Under the pieces are notes generated by a model that was given only the letters and a program-made list of their open reading frames with translations, was not told where the DNA came from and did not search any database. 21,033 bases of DNA from a virus, in IMG/VR virus record IMGVR_UViG_3300022074_000456, positions 1 through 21,033 of that record; one strand, 5' to 3'. Numbering within the stretch: position 1 is the stretch's first letter; the number at the start of each line of letters is the position of its first letter. The position numbers were made by a program, and so were the translations under genes. Below, in pieces: positions 1 to 6,867 of this stretch.

Positions 1-2
1 AA

Positions 3-119
3 TTTCAAGATTCTTCTGCACTTGGAGACGACAGTTCAGGAAACACGAATGATTTTTCAACAAATGGTTCACCAGGAGCAGACCATCAAGTTCTTGATAG
101 TCCAACATTTGGGAGTTAA
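3..119 (+). CDS. C-terminal end of a truncated tail fibre-like protein
   Basis: An open frame runs in from before the window and stops at TAA 117-119. The visible peptide contains DSSGNTNDFS and ends in LDSPTFGS. A DSSGN-NDF...DSPT ending is, from memory, common in tail fibre/LamG-type proteins of marine podoviruses, where it is often followed in the same polypeptide by a SPRY domain. Here the SPRY domain instead starts a new ORF six bases downstream in another frame. The function as a receptor-contacting fibre is inferred from this motif and the neighbour. Confidence 0.6.
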   Translation, partial: FQDSSALGDDSSGNTNDFSTNGSPGADHQVLDSPTFGS

Positions 120-124
120 TTAAT

Positions 125-1918
125 ATGCCATCATCAGGAAATTTTGCAGTTCTTAATACTTTAACAAAAGGAAGTAGGAGTGATTTAGAAGATGGTAATA
201 CAACCTTAGCTTCTACTACTGCTGATAATGCTGGAGTAAATGGTTCTATTGGTATAACATCTGGTAAATGGTATTGGGAAGTATACATTACATTTAGTGG
301 TACTGGTTTCTACTATATGGGATTAAATTCTGGGTATGAAGGTGGTGGACATTATCATTCTGGTAATGCTCATTTAAATGGCATGTCCCCAGGAGCTATA
401 AGGATTAGAGGAGAAGCAGGTACTTTACATGACGATTCAAGTAGTGATGACCCTGATAAATGGGGGACTGTATCCTTAACTAGCACAGGTGTTACAAGTT
501 TTAGTAATGGCGATATTATGATGTTAGCCCTAGATTATGATAATAAAAAATTATGGTTTGGTAAAAATGGAACATTTTTCAATTCTGGAAATCCTTCTGG
601 AGGTAGCAATCAACAAGCAAGTTGGACTGGAGATGTTCCTATAATTTTTCCTAATTTTGAGGGTTACCATAATAACAAGTTTACAGTTAATTTTGGCTCT
701 GATAGTTCTTTTGCTGGAAGAAAAACAAGTGGTTCTGCAAACGCAACTGATTCTAATTCAATAGGGAATTTTTTTTACACACCCCCAGCTTCGTTTCTTG
801 CCTTGTCAAGTGCTAACTTACCCATATCAGATGACATAGACCCAGCACAGACTAATGATGATATACCCCAAAAACAATTTGGTGTTGTTACTTATACAGG
901 TAATCAACCTACTGGACAAACAGTAAATTCATTAGGTTTCAAACCAGACCTCATTTGGGCAAAAAGGCGTAGTAGTACACAAAATAATATGTTATTAGAT
1001 TCTTCAAGATTAAATAGTAGAAGCACACCTTTTATGCTTCAAAGTGATCTTCAAGGAGCAGAAATAGATGACCAATCACAAGGAAATAATAATAAGATTA
1101 TATCTTCTTTCAATACAGATGGATTTACATTAGGAGGAAGTAATAGTGGTCCAAATGATGCTTCAAGAACTTATGTTGCTTGGTGTTGGAGAGCTAATGG
1201 GGGGGTGACTAGCTCGAACTCAGACGGAGCAACTGCTTCTGTAGTTCAAGCGAATACTAAGGCTGGGTTCAGTATCTGTACATATACAGGATTTTCAGGA
1301 GCATCAGGTACTTCTACAGTTGGTCATGGTTTACAAAAAGCTCCAGAATTTATTATAACAAAATCAAGAAATTCAGATAGTGGTTGGTGGGTTCAACATG
1401 TTGGTTTATCAGCAGTGACAAAAACTATACTCCTTAATAGTAATGCAGTTGAAGGAGATTATTCTGGTTATGGAAGTTTATCAGCACCAACATCTAGTGT
1501 GTTTAGTATTAATGGAGTTGAAGGTATAGGAGGTTCAGCAAAAAATTATATAGCCTATGTCTGGCATTCAGTTGAAGGATTCAGTAAATTTGGTAAATAT
1601 GAAGGAAATGCTAATGCAGATGGTGCATTTATATATACAGGATTTAGACCCAGAATGATAATATTGCGAGCTATTAATGTAGCTTCTGATGGTTGGTTAA
1701 TGTATGATACAGCAAGAGAAACATTTAATGTTATGGATTCAGTTTTACAACCACATCTTTCTTCTGCTGAATACTCTAATGCTGCTTTTAGACTAAATGT
1801 ACTTTCAAATGGTTTTAAACTCAGGTCTTCTGATAACGCAGTTAATGGAACATCTTATGACCCATATATTTATATGGCATGGGGTGACGTTCCATTTAAA
1901 TATAACAATACTTTTTAG
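125..1918 (+). CDS. Tail fibre-like protein with SPRY domain and DUF7483-like repeats
   Basis: 597 aa. Residues about 35-200 look like a SPRY/B30.2 beta-sandwich: GKWYWEVYI near the start, and DYDNKKLWFGKNGTFF further on. Residues about 255-597 hold about three copies of a beta-rich unit of the type FGVVTYTGN...SLGFKPDLIWAKRR, SICTYTGFSG...HGLQKAPEFIITKSR, and FIYTGFRPRMIILRA...YIYMAWGDVPFKY. This is the DUF7483-like arrangement, from memory, of marine phage fibres. It probably forms a trimeric distal fibre that contacts the host surface. The ATG at 125 has GGGAG at 111-115 as ribosome site. No signal peptide or membrane segment is seen. The upstream fibre fragment ends six bases before it, so the two may act as a split fibre. 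Receptor specificity cannot be read. Confidence 0.8.
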   Translation: MPSSGNFAVLNTLTKGSRSDLEDGNTTLASTTADNAGVNGSIGITSGKWYWEVYITFSGTGFYYMGLNSGYEGGGHYHSGNAHLNGMSPGAIRIRGEAGTLHDDSSSDDPDKWGTVSLTSTGVTSFSNGDIMMLALDYDNKKLWFGKNGTFFNSGNPSGGSNQQASWTGDVPIIFPNFEGYHNNKFTVNFGSDSSFAGRKTSGSANATDSNSIGNFFYTPPASFLALSSANLPISDDIDPAQTNDDIPQKQFGVVTYTGNQPTGQTVNSLGFKPDLIWAKRRSSTQNNMLLDSSRLNSRSTPFMLQSDLQGAEIDDQSQGNNNKIISSFNTDGFTLGGSNSGPNDASRTYVAWCWRANGGVTSSNSDGATASVVQANTKAGFSICTYTGFSGASGTSTVGHGLQKAPEFIITKSRNSDSGWWVQHVGLSAVTKTILLNSNAVEGDYSGYGSLSAPTSSVFSINGVEGIGGSAKNYIAYVWHSVEGFSKFGKYEGNANADGAFIYTGFRPRMIILRAINVASDGWLMYDTARETFNVMDSVLQPHLSSAEYSNAAFRLNVLSNGFKLRSSDNAVNGTSYDPYIYMAWGDVPFKYNNTF

Positions 1919-1931
1919 GAGGTGAAATAAT

Positions 1932-2567
1932 ATGTGGGCTTATGTAAAAGATAACAAGATACAGGAACTTATTAGGTTTCCTAAAACAATGCTAATAGAT
2001 GGTGTAAAGCATCCAAGACAAATCTTTACTTCATGGACTGCTGCTGAAAAAAAAGCTGTAGGAATATTACCAGTAACTTCCGGTACTAAAATAGATGATA
2101 GGTTCTACATATCCAATAATGAAACCTATGCGATTGCAAGCGATGGTAATTCTGTAGTTGGCACAATAACAAAAGCAAAAAACAAATCTCTTACTGATAC
2201 TAACGAAGTCAATGAAGATGGCTCTAAGATGTTAGATGAAAAAGGCAATCAAGTTGTAACTCCGGGGCTGCGAACTATAGCGAAACAAAAAGCAGATAGA
2301 ACAGCACATAGTATGCTTAGTCAATTTAGTTGGTTAGTAGAGAGAAAGATTACAGCAGATGTTGCGATACCTTCGGAGGTAACAACCTTCATGGCTAGTG
2401 TTAGAACTGCACACAAATCAATATGCGATGCAATAGATGCTTGCAATTCAATGACCAAGTTTATTGCAATACATACTAATGAATATAATGAAGATTATAC
2501 TTTAAAAACTATTGCTAAAGTAAATGATTGGCCTGATGACTATGATATAAAGAGTTACTACAGATGA
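1932..2567 (+). CDS. Fibre-adjacent hypothetical protein, possible fibre assembly/chaperone type
   Basis: 211 aa, starting MWAYVKDNKIQEL, with a strong AGGAGG-type ribosome site at 1917-1922. The N-terminal half is short and beta-rich, with FYISNNETYAIASDG. The middle contains ADRTAHSMLSQFSWLVERKITADVAIPSE, which resembles the helical C-terminal part of DUF4376-like or tail-fibre-assembly proteins found next to fibre genes. That similarity is from memory and weak. The gene follows the SPRY fibre by 13 bases and overlaps the next gene by ATGA, so it belongs to the same late transcript. A structural or chaperone role in fibre formation is an inference from position. Confidence 0.6.
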   Translation: MWAYVKDNKIQELIRFPKTMLIDGVKHPRQIFTSWTAAEKKAVGILPVTSGTKIDDRFYISNNETYAIASDGNSVVGTITKAKNKSLTDTNEVNEDGSKMLDEKGNQVVTPGLRTIAKQKADRTAHSMLSQFSWLVERKITADVAIPSEVTTFMASVRTAHKSICDAIDACNSMTKFIAIHTNEYNEDYTLKTIAKVNDWPDDYDIKSYYR

Positions 2568-2815
2568 GTATAGAACCTTACATGATATGGAGCGGGTTGC
2601 TGTCTATGATAATAGCATTATTGTCGTATATGTTTACAACCCTAGTTCGCAAAGTACAAACTCTGCAAGATAGAATAATTGATACCAGAGAAAGCTATTC
2701 AACTAAGATAGAATTAAAAGATGTGAAGTCAGACTTTCACCATGATATTAAACATATTATAGATCAGCTTAAAACATTAAACGAAAAAGTTGATAACCTA
2801 AAAGTACAGAAATAA
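2564..2815 (+). CDS. Small membrane protein with coiled coil, lysis-region
   Basis: 83 aa, starting in a 4-bp ATGA overlap with the preceding gene. Residues about 7-27 form one hydrophobic segment (GLLSMIIALLSYMF). It is followed by a charged heptad-like helix to the C-terminus containing VQTLQDRI and DQLKTLNEKVDNL. This is a one-TM, cytoplasmic or periplasmic coiled-coil design like XhlA/haemolysin-type lysis accessory proteins or an i-spanin. It lies upstream of holin and lysozyme genes. The family is not recognised with certainty; the lysis role is inferred from position. Confidence 0.6.
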   Translation: MSIEPYMIWSGLLSMIIALLSYMFTTLVRKVQTLQDRIIDTRESYSTKIELKDVKSDFHHDIKHIIDQLKTLNEKVDNLKVQK

Positions 2816-2827
2816 CACATAAAAACC

Positions 2828-2845
2828 GAGGTAGTTTAGTACCTC
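2828..2845 (+). other. Small inverted repeat in the 2816-2900 gap
   Basis: GAGGTA-GTTTAG-TACCTC can fold as a 6-bp stem with a 6-nt loop. No T-run follows, so it is not a canonical intrinsic terminator. It may stabilise or process the late transcript between the coiled-coil protein and the next gene. Confidence 0.3.
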
Positions 2846-2900
2846 CAGAATCAAACTGAGCCATTTAAACGGTTCGTAATTTTACAGAAAATATACAATT

Positions 2901-3527
2901 ATGGTTGAACCAGTTACAGCAGTTCTTACAGGGATAGCTTTAGTTAAGAAGTCTGTAGATTTTATAAAAAGCAATATATCAACCGCTCAAGATATAGGAG
3001 ATATAATAGGTCATGTTGATAAAGCACTTAGCGGACAACAACAAGTAATCAAAGATAGAGACTCAAAAAACTTAGACCATTTTGCAACAGAGAATATTGC
3101 TAAAGAAATCATAGATGCCAAGTTAGCTCAAGAACAACTCTATGAAATGAAGATGTTAATTGATCATAGGTTTGGTCATGGTACATGGTCATACATCTTA
3201 GAAGAAAGAAAGAAAAGATTAGATGCTAGAAAAAAAGCTATTCAAGAAGAGAAAGCAAAAAAGCTAAAGAAAAGACAAGAGATAGAAGAATATGTGAAGT
3301 ACGGATTTATAACTTTAGCAGTTATATTATTTCTTTCAGTAGCTATAGGTATCACTTTCAAATTTGTATTAGCACATCCAGTAGAAGGAGATGAATTATC
3401 CTGCAAACTGTATGAACCTAAATACTTTTTAATTTGTATGAGTGAAGGTAGAGGTTATGCCGACACACAACTATACCTTGATTACAAAAGAGAAAAAGAA
3501 AACTGGATAATTATAGAAGGAGATTAA
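2901..3527 (+). CDS. Conserved marine-phage membrane protein of unknown function
   Basis: 208 aa. The N-terminus MVEPVTAVLTGIALVKKSV is, from memory, a recurrent beginning of a phage protein found next to lysis genes of marine phages. Residues about 60-133 are strongly helical and charged (ILEERKKRLDARKK and EEKAKKLKKRQEIEE). One membrane segment covers about 134-157 (FITLAVILFLSVAIGITF). A short tail with two Cys (CKLYEPKYFLIC) follows. The topology would place the basic coiled coil inside and the Cys-bearing tail outside. No function is known to me. It sits two bases before the holin gene in the same late operon. Confidence 0.7.
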   Translation: MVEPVTAVLTGIALVKKSVDFIKSNISTAQDIGDIIGHVDKALSGQQQVIKDRDSKNLDHFATENIAKEIIDAKLAQEQLYEMKMLIDHRFGHGTWSYILEERKKRLDARKKAIQEEKAKKLKKRQEIEEYVKYGFITLAVILFLSVAIGITFKFVLAHPVEGDELSCKLYEPKYFLICMSEGRGYADTQLYLDYKREKENWIIIEGD

Positions 3528-3528
3528 T

Positions 3529-3900
3529 ATGCTACAAGCATTGATTGGGCCAATAGGAAATATTGCCACAACATTTTTAAAGAACCGAGCAGAAAAAGCA
3601 AAAGCAAAACAAAAACTAGCAGTTGCAAAAATAGAAGCTCAAGCAAAACAAGTTGAACAAACTGGTAATTGGGAAGAGAAGGCAATGGATGCTTCTGCTA
3701 ATAGCTGGAAAGACGAAGCATGGACAATTTTTTTTATCTTAATAATTGGAGCATCTTTTATAGAACCTCTGCAACCGGCTATGCAAAAAGGTTTTACTTT
3801 TTTGGAACAAGCTCCTGATTTTATTAAGTATGGAATACTAGCATCAATCGCAGCATCGTTTGGGTTGCGTTCTATATCTAAATTTATTGGCAAAAAGTAA
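3529..3900 (+). CDS. Putative holin, GTA_holin_3TM-like
   Basis: 123 aa. A charged N-terminal helix (about 15-50) is followed by NSWKDEAWTIFFILIIGASF (58-77, first membrane segment), QKGFTFLEQAPDFIKYGI and a second hydrophobic segment about 98-115 ending IAASFGLRS. The order SWKDE / hydrophobic / GF..L..AP...KY / ASFG-R is characteristic, from memory, of the holin family first described in gene transfer agents (PF11351-type). It would form inner-membrane lesions at the end of infection and release the lysozyme encoded 11 bases downstream. GGAG-type sites precede both genes. The assignment rests on motif order and context. Confidence 0.75.
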   Translation: MLQALIGPIGNIATTFLKNRAEKAKAKQKLAVAKIEAQAKQVEQTGNWEEKAMDASANSWKDEAWTIFFILIIGASFIEPLQPAMQKGFTFLEQAPDFIKYGILASIAASFGLRSISKFIGKK

Positions 3901-3911
3901 AGGAGCAATAC

Positions 3912-4358
3912 ATGATTAAAGAACTACTAGAAGTAATTAAGAAAGAAGAAGGCAGTAAGATGCAAGATGGTAAACACATACCATATCGATGCAGCGAAAA
4001 CAAACTTACATTAGGATATGGATTGCTAATAGATCCAGACGTTCCCGGAGCTGGTATTACAGATGCACAAGCAGAGATGTTACTAGAGACTTCTGTTAAT
4101 CAATTTTTAGTAGAGCTACATAATAAATTACCTTGGTACAAAAACCAACCAGAGCAAATACAAATAGCAATAGCAAACATGGCATACCAGTTAGGTGTAC
4201 CAAAACTATTACAGTTTAAAAAAACATTAGATCATATCGAGAATGGAAGATATGCGATGGCAGCAGCAGAGTGTAAAAACTCTAGATGGTTTCAGCAAAC
4301 TCCAAACAGAGCAGAGAGAGTTGCAGAAGTTTTTAACAATTATAGCAAAGGAGAATAA
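3912..4358 (+). CDS. Endolysin, GH24 phage lysozyme
   Basis: 148 aa, close to the usual size of T4-type lysozyme domains. E13 in KKEEG is the expected catalytic acid. It is followed by PYRCSENKLTLGYG, so C27 and T33 occupy the second and third triad positions, giving the E...C-5aa-T form (Cys replacing the Asp of T4 lysozyme) used by many phage lysozymes. Later helices include IANMAYQLGVPKLLQFKKT and NSRWFQQTPNRAERV, both typical GH24 landmarks. It cleaves peptidoglycan glycan strands. There is no signal peptide or SAR-like N-terminal membrane segment, so export should depend on the holin just upstream. Confidence 0.85.
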   Translation: MIKELLEVIKKEEGSKMQDGKHIPYRCSENKLTLGYGLLIDPDVPGAGITDAQAEMLLETSVNQFLVELHNKLPWYKNQPEQIQIAIANMAYQLGVPKLLQFKKTLDHIENGRYAMAAAECKNSRWFQQTPNRAERVAEVFNNYSKGE

Positions 4359-4359
4359 T

Positions 4360-4500
4360 ATGCCCGGACATTACGGTAAGAAAAAAGGAATGAAGAAAAC
4401 TATGAATGGTGCTTTGAAGGGTAAGCAAAAAACTTTACCAACTGCACTAAAGAAAAAAATAATTGCATCTAAAAAGAAAAAGAAAATGGGGAGGGCATAA
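4360..4500 (+). CDS. Tiny Lys-rich protein (46 aa)
   Basis: 46 aa beginning MPGHYGKKKGMKKT and ending in KKKKKMGRA; more than a third of the residues are Lys or Arg. The start at ATG 4360 has AAAGGAG just upstream (about 4347-4353). A longer in-frame start inside the lysozyme gene is rejected because it lacks a ribosome site. The stop shares its last A with the next start (TAATG). MPGHY followed by lysines recurs in marine phages, to my memory, without a known role. The charge suggests binding to nucleic acid or virion DNA; that is inference. Confidence 0.65.
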   Translation: MPGHYGKKKGMKKTMNGALKGKQKTLPTALKKKIIASKKKKKMGRA

Positions 4501-4643
4501 TGGTTAAAAGAGGATTATATGCAAACATAAATGCAAGAAAGAAAAAAGGAATATCACGCAGTAAAAAGAAATCAACTATCAGTCCACAAGCATACGCAAA
4601 TATGAAAGCTGGTTTTCCTAAAAAGAAAAAGAAGAAGAAGTAA
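4500..4643 (+). CDS. Tiny Lys-rich protein (47 aa), MVKRGLYANI type
   Basis: 47 aa: it starts MVKRGLYANINARKKKG, has SPQAYANMKAGFP in the middle and ends in seven lysines. It is translationally coupled on both sides by TAATG junctions (4498-4502 and 4641-4645). The opening [MK]RGLYANI is a recurring phage small-protein motif in my memory, usually next to other basic proteins. The extreme positive charge with a conserved aromatic/aliphatic head suggests a structural or DNA-associated role, unproven. Confidence 0.65.
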   Translation: MVKRGLYANINARKKKGISRSKKKSTISPQAYANMKAGFPKKKKKKK

Positions 4644-4858
4644 TGTCTGAAATAAACATGATGCAAACCACAGGAGATATTGGTACGAAGAATGTTACTA
4701 TTAACTCTAGTGGTGGTGAGCTATCGGATGTGCAAGCAGGTATAGAATTTATCTTTAATATGCGTGAGCATATAATAGATATTGGTATAGCTACTGTATA
4801 TCTATTTGTTTGTTACACATTATATTTATGGTTAAAAAAGAGGTTTAGTAATGGCTGA
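4643..4858 (+). CDS. Small single-pass membrane protein
   Basis: 71 aa. The polar N-terminal part (about 1-35, with GTKNVTINSSGGELSD) precedes one hydrophobic helix at about 44-63 (IIDIGIATVYLFVCYTLYLW) and a short basic tail KKRFSNG, which predicts the C-terminus inside. It is coupled to its upstream neighbour by TAATG and overlaps the next gene by 8 bases. No family is recognised. The size and topology allow a pinholin or antiholin-like role, but the GTA-type holin is a better lysis candidate. Confidence 0.6.
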   Translation: MSEINMMQTTGDIGTKNVTINSSGGELSDVQAGIEFIFNMREHIIDIGIATVYLFVCYTLYLWLKKRFSNG

Positions 4859-5126
4859 CAAACAACCACCTAAAACTAAAAAGTATTATAGATCTACAAA
4901 GTCTGGTGCAGGTATGACACAGGCAGGTGTTAAAAAATATAGAAGAGATAATCCCGGATCTAAACTAAAGACTGCTGTTACTGGTAAAGTAAAAAAAGGT
5001 AGTGCAGCAGCTAAAAGAAGAAAGTCATATTGTGCTAGAAGTGCAGGACAGATGAAGCAGTTTCCGAAGGCAGCGAAGAACCCTAACTCAAGATTGAGAC
5101 AAGCAAGAAGGAGATGGAAATGTTAA
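4851..5126 (+). CDS. Basic conserved phage protein (DUF6321-like)
   Basis: 91 aa with GAGMTQAGVKKYRRDNPGSK, TAVTGKVKKGSAAAKRRKS and YCARSAGQMKQFP, ending in NSRLRQARRRWKC. The succession G-x-T-x-A-G-x-x-x-Y-R, then AVT-K, then RRKSYCAR-x-GQM recurs in many tailed phages, where I associate it with DUF6321. The function is unknown. About 30 percent of residues are Lys or Arg, so nucleic-acid contact is plausible. It overlaps the preceding membrane protein by 8 bases, and its 3' end carries the AAGGAG site for the next small gene. Confidence 0.7.
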   Translation: MADKQPPKTKKYYRSTKSGAGMTQAGVKKYRRDNPGSKLKTAVTGKVKKGSAAAKRRKSYCARSAGQMKQFPKAAKNPNSRLRQARRRWKC

Positions 5127-5251
5127 TTATAAACAAAATAAAAAACCTATTTAGTAGAATAAAAAAAAGATTAGTGGGTAAGCTATGTGAGTGTAAAGAC
5201 AAAGTGATTCCCAAGAAAAGTAAAAGAGGTAGACCTAAAAAGTCTGGTTAA
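5120..5251 (+). CDS. Small AT-hook protein (43 aa)
   Basis: 43 aa starting MLIINKIKNLFSRIKK and ending KSKRGRPKKSG. The RGRP core flanked by lysines is an AT-hook, which inserts into the minor groove of AT-rich DNA. A CECKDK segment lies in the middle. The start at 5120 is preferred to an in-frame ATG at 5114 because AAGGAG at 5108-5113 is correctly spaced for 5120. It overlaps the previous gene by 7 bases and is the last gene before attP. It could bend or coat AT-rich phage DNA, or take part in the recombination complex next door; this is inference. Confidence 0.6.
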   Translation: MLIINKIKNLFSRIKKRLVGKLCECKDKVIPKKSKRGRPKKSG

Positions 5252-5254
5252 TCT

Positions 5255-5283
5255 TGGTGCCAAAGTGGTGCCAAAATGGTGCC
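5255..5283. repeat. attP arm repeats, left cluster (three copies, 11-bp period)
   Basis: TGGTGCC occurs at 5255-5261, 5266-5272 and 5277-5283, each followed by AAA, so the repeats are spaced exactly 11 bp, about one helical turn. With the two copies on the other side of the tRNA-like core, they look like arm-type sites for the tyrosine integrase. Each TTGGTGCCAA is also nearly palindromic. Binding has not been shown. Confidence 0.65.
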
Positions 5284-5374
5284 AAACTCCATCATATTAG
5301 TATGGGATTCTATCGTGTTCTAAGGCATACAAAACATACGCAAAGCCTTATAAACTAGGACTTTTTATGGTCAT

Positions 5375-5407
5375 AGCTAACGGGTTCGATTCCCGTTGGG
5401 GACGCCA
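5375..5407 (+). other. attP core: 3' end of a host tRNA gene
   Basis: ACGGG-TTCGATT-CCCGT forms a perfect T-arm (5 bp, 7-nt loop with TTCGATT). It is followed by TGGGGAC, discriminator G and CCA, ending at 5407. This is the 3' end of a tRNA gene without a matching 5' half upstream, so it is not a complete tRNA. Such a segment next to a tyrosine integrase is the attachment-core identity block that rebuilds the host tRNA on integration. The partner acceptor strand would begin GTCCCCA. From memory, bacterial tRNA-Arg(CCU) genes have similar ends, but the isoacceptor is not settled. Confidence 0.8.
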
Positions 5408-5432
5408 ACTTTTCTGCACCTTTGAGGGTGCT

Positions 5433-5450
5433 TGGTGCCAAAATGGTGCC
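5433..5450. repeat. attP arm repeats, right cluster (two copies, 11-bp period)
   Basis: TGGTGCC at 5433-5439 and 5444-5450 repeats the left-arm motif in the same orientation and with the same 11-bp spacing. With the left cluster it gives the arm-core-arm plan of a lambda-type attP. A small GCACC/GGTGC hairpin (5416-5430) lies between core and right arm. Confidence 0.65.
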
Positions 5451-5467
5451 AATCCACCACGGGTAAC

Positions 5468-5495
5468 TTGACTCTACCTGTCAATAATATATACT
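5468..5495 (+). promoter_or_regulatory. Integrase promoter with repressor operator on its -35 box
   Basis: TTGACT (5468-5473), a 16-bp spacer and TATACT (5490-5495) form a good sigma70-type promoter for the integrase gene. The -35 box is also the left half of a 17-bp inverted repeat, TTGACTCTACCTGTCAA (5468-5484). The same repeat type overlaps the rightward and leftward early promoters, so the integrase gene should be shut off by the phage repressor. ACGGGTAAC (5459-5467) abuts it and is repeated in the region before terL. Confidence 0.75.
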
Positions 5496-5522
5496 CTTAT
5501 TATAAATTAATAGGAGGTCTGA

Positions 5523-6644
5523 ATGCTAAAAGTAACTAAAAGAACTGATAGAAATTCATGGTACGTTTGTGAACGTGCCATAGGTGGTGGTCGTAAATTT
5601 TTTAAATGTGAATTAGAAGCTAAAGCTCATGCAGCATCTAGATGGCAAGAGTATTTAAAAGATCAGTATATACCAACTACTGTATCAGGATATAAAGGCA
5701 TAGCTGAATGGTATGCTTATCAAAAAACTAGATACACACAAGGAGAGTTTCTAAGACAAGAGTTAAGACACAAAGAAAACATTGCTGAAAAATTTGCAAA
5801 GATTATTGTGCAAGGTAAAACTATAGAACAATGGGATCTAGACAAACTTGTTACCCATCCAAGAAGTCCTGCTTCTATATCGCAAGAAATAATATCTCAG
5901 GTATTATCAATGGACATATCACACAAAACAATGAAGGGGTTATACTACTCGTACAAAAATATATTTACTTTTTTTCATGAGAGAAAGTGGACACATGAGA
6001 ACGCAATAGGTTCTACAATGTTTCCAAAACAAAAACATGGAGCAGAGGATAATAAAGCTATTCGTATATCAAAAGAAAATATAGAGAAGATAATCAGTTA
6101 TGCTAAACCAGAATACAAACTTGTAATAAAGTTTGCTGCATTTACTGGTTTAAGACAAGGCGAGTTGAGAGAGTTGCGTTGGAAGGATATAAACTTTGAG
6201 AACAACACAATTACTGTATCAAGAAGTATACAATTGTTTGGAACTATTGGTCATACAAAAACTAAAAATGGTCAGAGAATAGTTCCTCTAGTTCCTAGTA
6301 TAGCACAAGAGTTAAAAGAACTTTGTATGGCTACTGGTAGACCTGATGATAATAAATTAGTATTTGTTGGAAGAGATGGTAAAAGAATATATGGTCAAAC
6401 TCTTAGAGATAATTTAGATACTGCTTGTTTACTAGGTAAGGTAGCTAGAATAAAATGGCATGACCTTAGACACTTCTATGCTTCTATACTTTTACAAACA
6501 TACGGAGATGACTTGCATAAAGTAACTAGTTTTATGGGGCATGGTTCTATAGAGATGACTAGAAAAGTATATGGTCATTGGCTAGATGATAAGAAGCGTA
6601 ATGCAGAAGATGCAGCAAAACTAGATGCAGCATTTACTCTTTAA
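5523..6644 (+). CDS. int: Tyrosine-family site-specific integrase
   Basis: 373 aa, normal length for a lambda-type integrase. An arm-binding-like N-terminal region (1-60) is followed by a core-binding helical domain (about 60-170) and a catalytic domain (about 175-373). The catalytic set is visible: R211 in TGLRQGELRELRW, K246 in HTKTKNG, H313 and R316 in HDLRHFYAS, H340 in MGHGSIEMT and nucleophile Y350 in KVYGHW. It would cut and rejoin attP and the host tRNA attB. AGGAGG at 5512-5517 supports the start at 5523. The promoter overlaps a repressor operator, and the gene lies directly beside attP. Its 3' end overlaps the convergent leftward operon by 11 bases. Confidence 0.95.
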   Translation: MLKVTKRTDRNSWYVCERAIGGGRKFFKCELEAKAHAASRWQEYLKDQYIPTTVSGYKGIAEWYAYQKTRYTQGEFLRQELRHKENIAEKFAKIIVQGKTIEQWDLDKLVTHPRSPASISQEIISQVLSMDISHKTMKGLYYSYKNIFTFFHERKWTHENAIGSTMFPKQKHGAEDNKAIRISKENIEKIISYAKPEYKLVIKFAAFTGLRQGELRELRWKDINFENNTITVSRSIQLFGTIGHTKTKNGQRIVPLVPSIAQELKELCMATGRPDDNKLVFVGRDGKRIYGQTLRDNLDTACLLGKVARIKWHDLRHFYASILLQTYGDDLHKVTSFMGHGSIEMTRKVYGHWLDDKKRNAEDAAKLDAAFTL

Positions 6645-6867
6645 AAGGATCTTTAGTATATTCAAACTCTTTATAATAATCATAGTTGATAGCCTTGCTT
6701 AGAAACATCTGAGCAAGGTTTAACAACTGTTCTTTATTCACAGGCTTTTTATGAAGCTTGTTACCTATAAGAATACTAATCTCTGTTTCTGTTGCCCATA
6801 TCAGTATGCGTTCCTTTGAACTTGTCAATTTCTGCTCTGGGTATATGCCATCTTCCGCCATCGCCAA
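6634..6867 (-). CDS. Small hypothetical protein at the end of the leftward operon
   Basis: Up to 77 aa, ending SKAINYDYYKEFEYTKDPFKE. The convincing protein-like part is WATETEISILIGNKLHKKPVNKEQLLNLAQMF. The first 30 codons overlap the excisionase-like gene in another frame, so the true start may lie nearer its end, for example at a TTG at codon 14 or a rare start after the AAAGGA near 6812. The stop lies inside the 3' end of the convergent integrase gene. No family is recognised. The position next to a putative excisionase suggests an accessory role in lysogeny control. Confidence 0.45.
   Translation of the reverse strand: MAMAEDGIYPEQKLTSSKERILIWATETEISILIGNKLHKKPVNKEQLLNLAQMFLSKAINYDYYKEFEYTKDPFKE

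Noticed and set aside
4243-4359. N-terminal extension of the 46-aa Lys-rich protein into the lysozyme gene
   Set aside because: The upstream in-frame ATG has no ribosome site and would overlap lysozyme by over 110 bases; ATG 4360 has a clear site.
5330-5407. A complete tRNA gene at the tRNA-like segment
   Set aside because: Only the T-arm and acceptor 3' strand fit. No matching GTCCCCA acceptor strand, D-arm or good anticodon stem is found upstream; the segment is better read as the attP core.
5255-5450. A CRISPR array formed by the TGGTGCC repeats
   Set aside because: Repeats are seven to eleven bases with 11-bp period and no spacers; they fit integrase arm sites.
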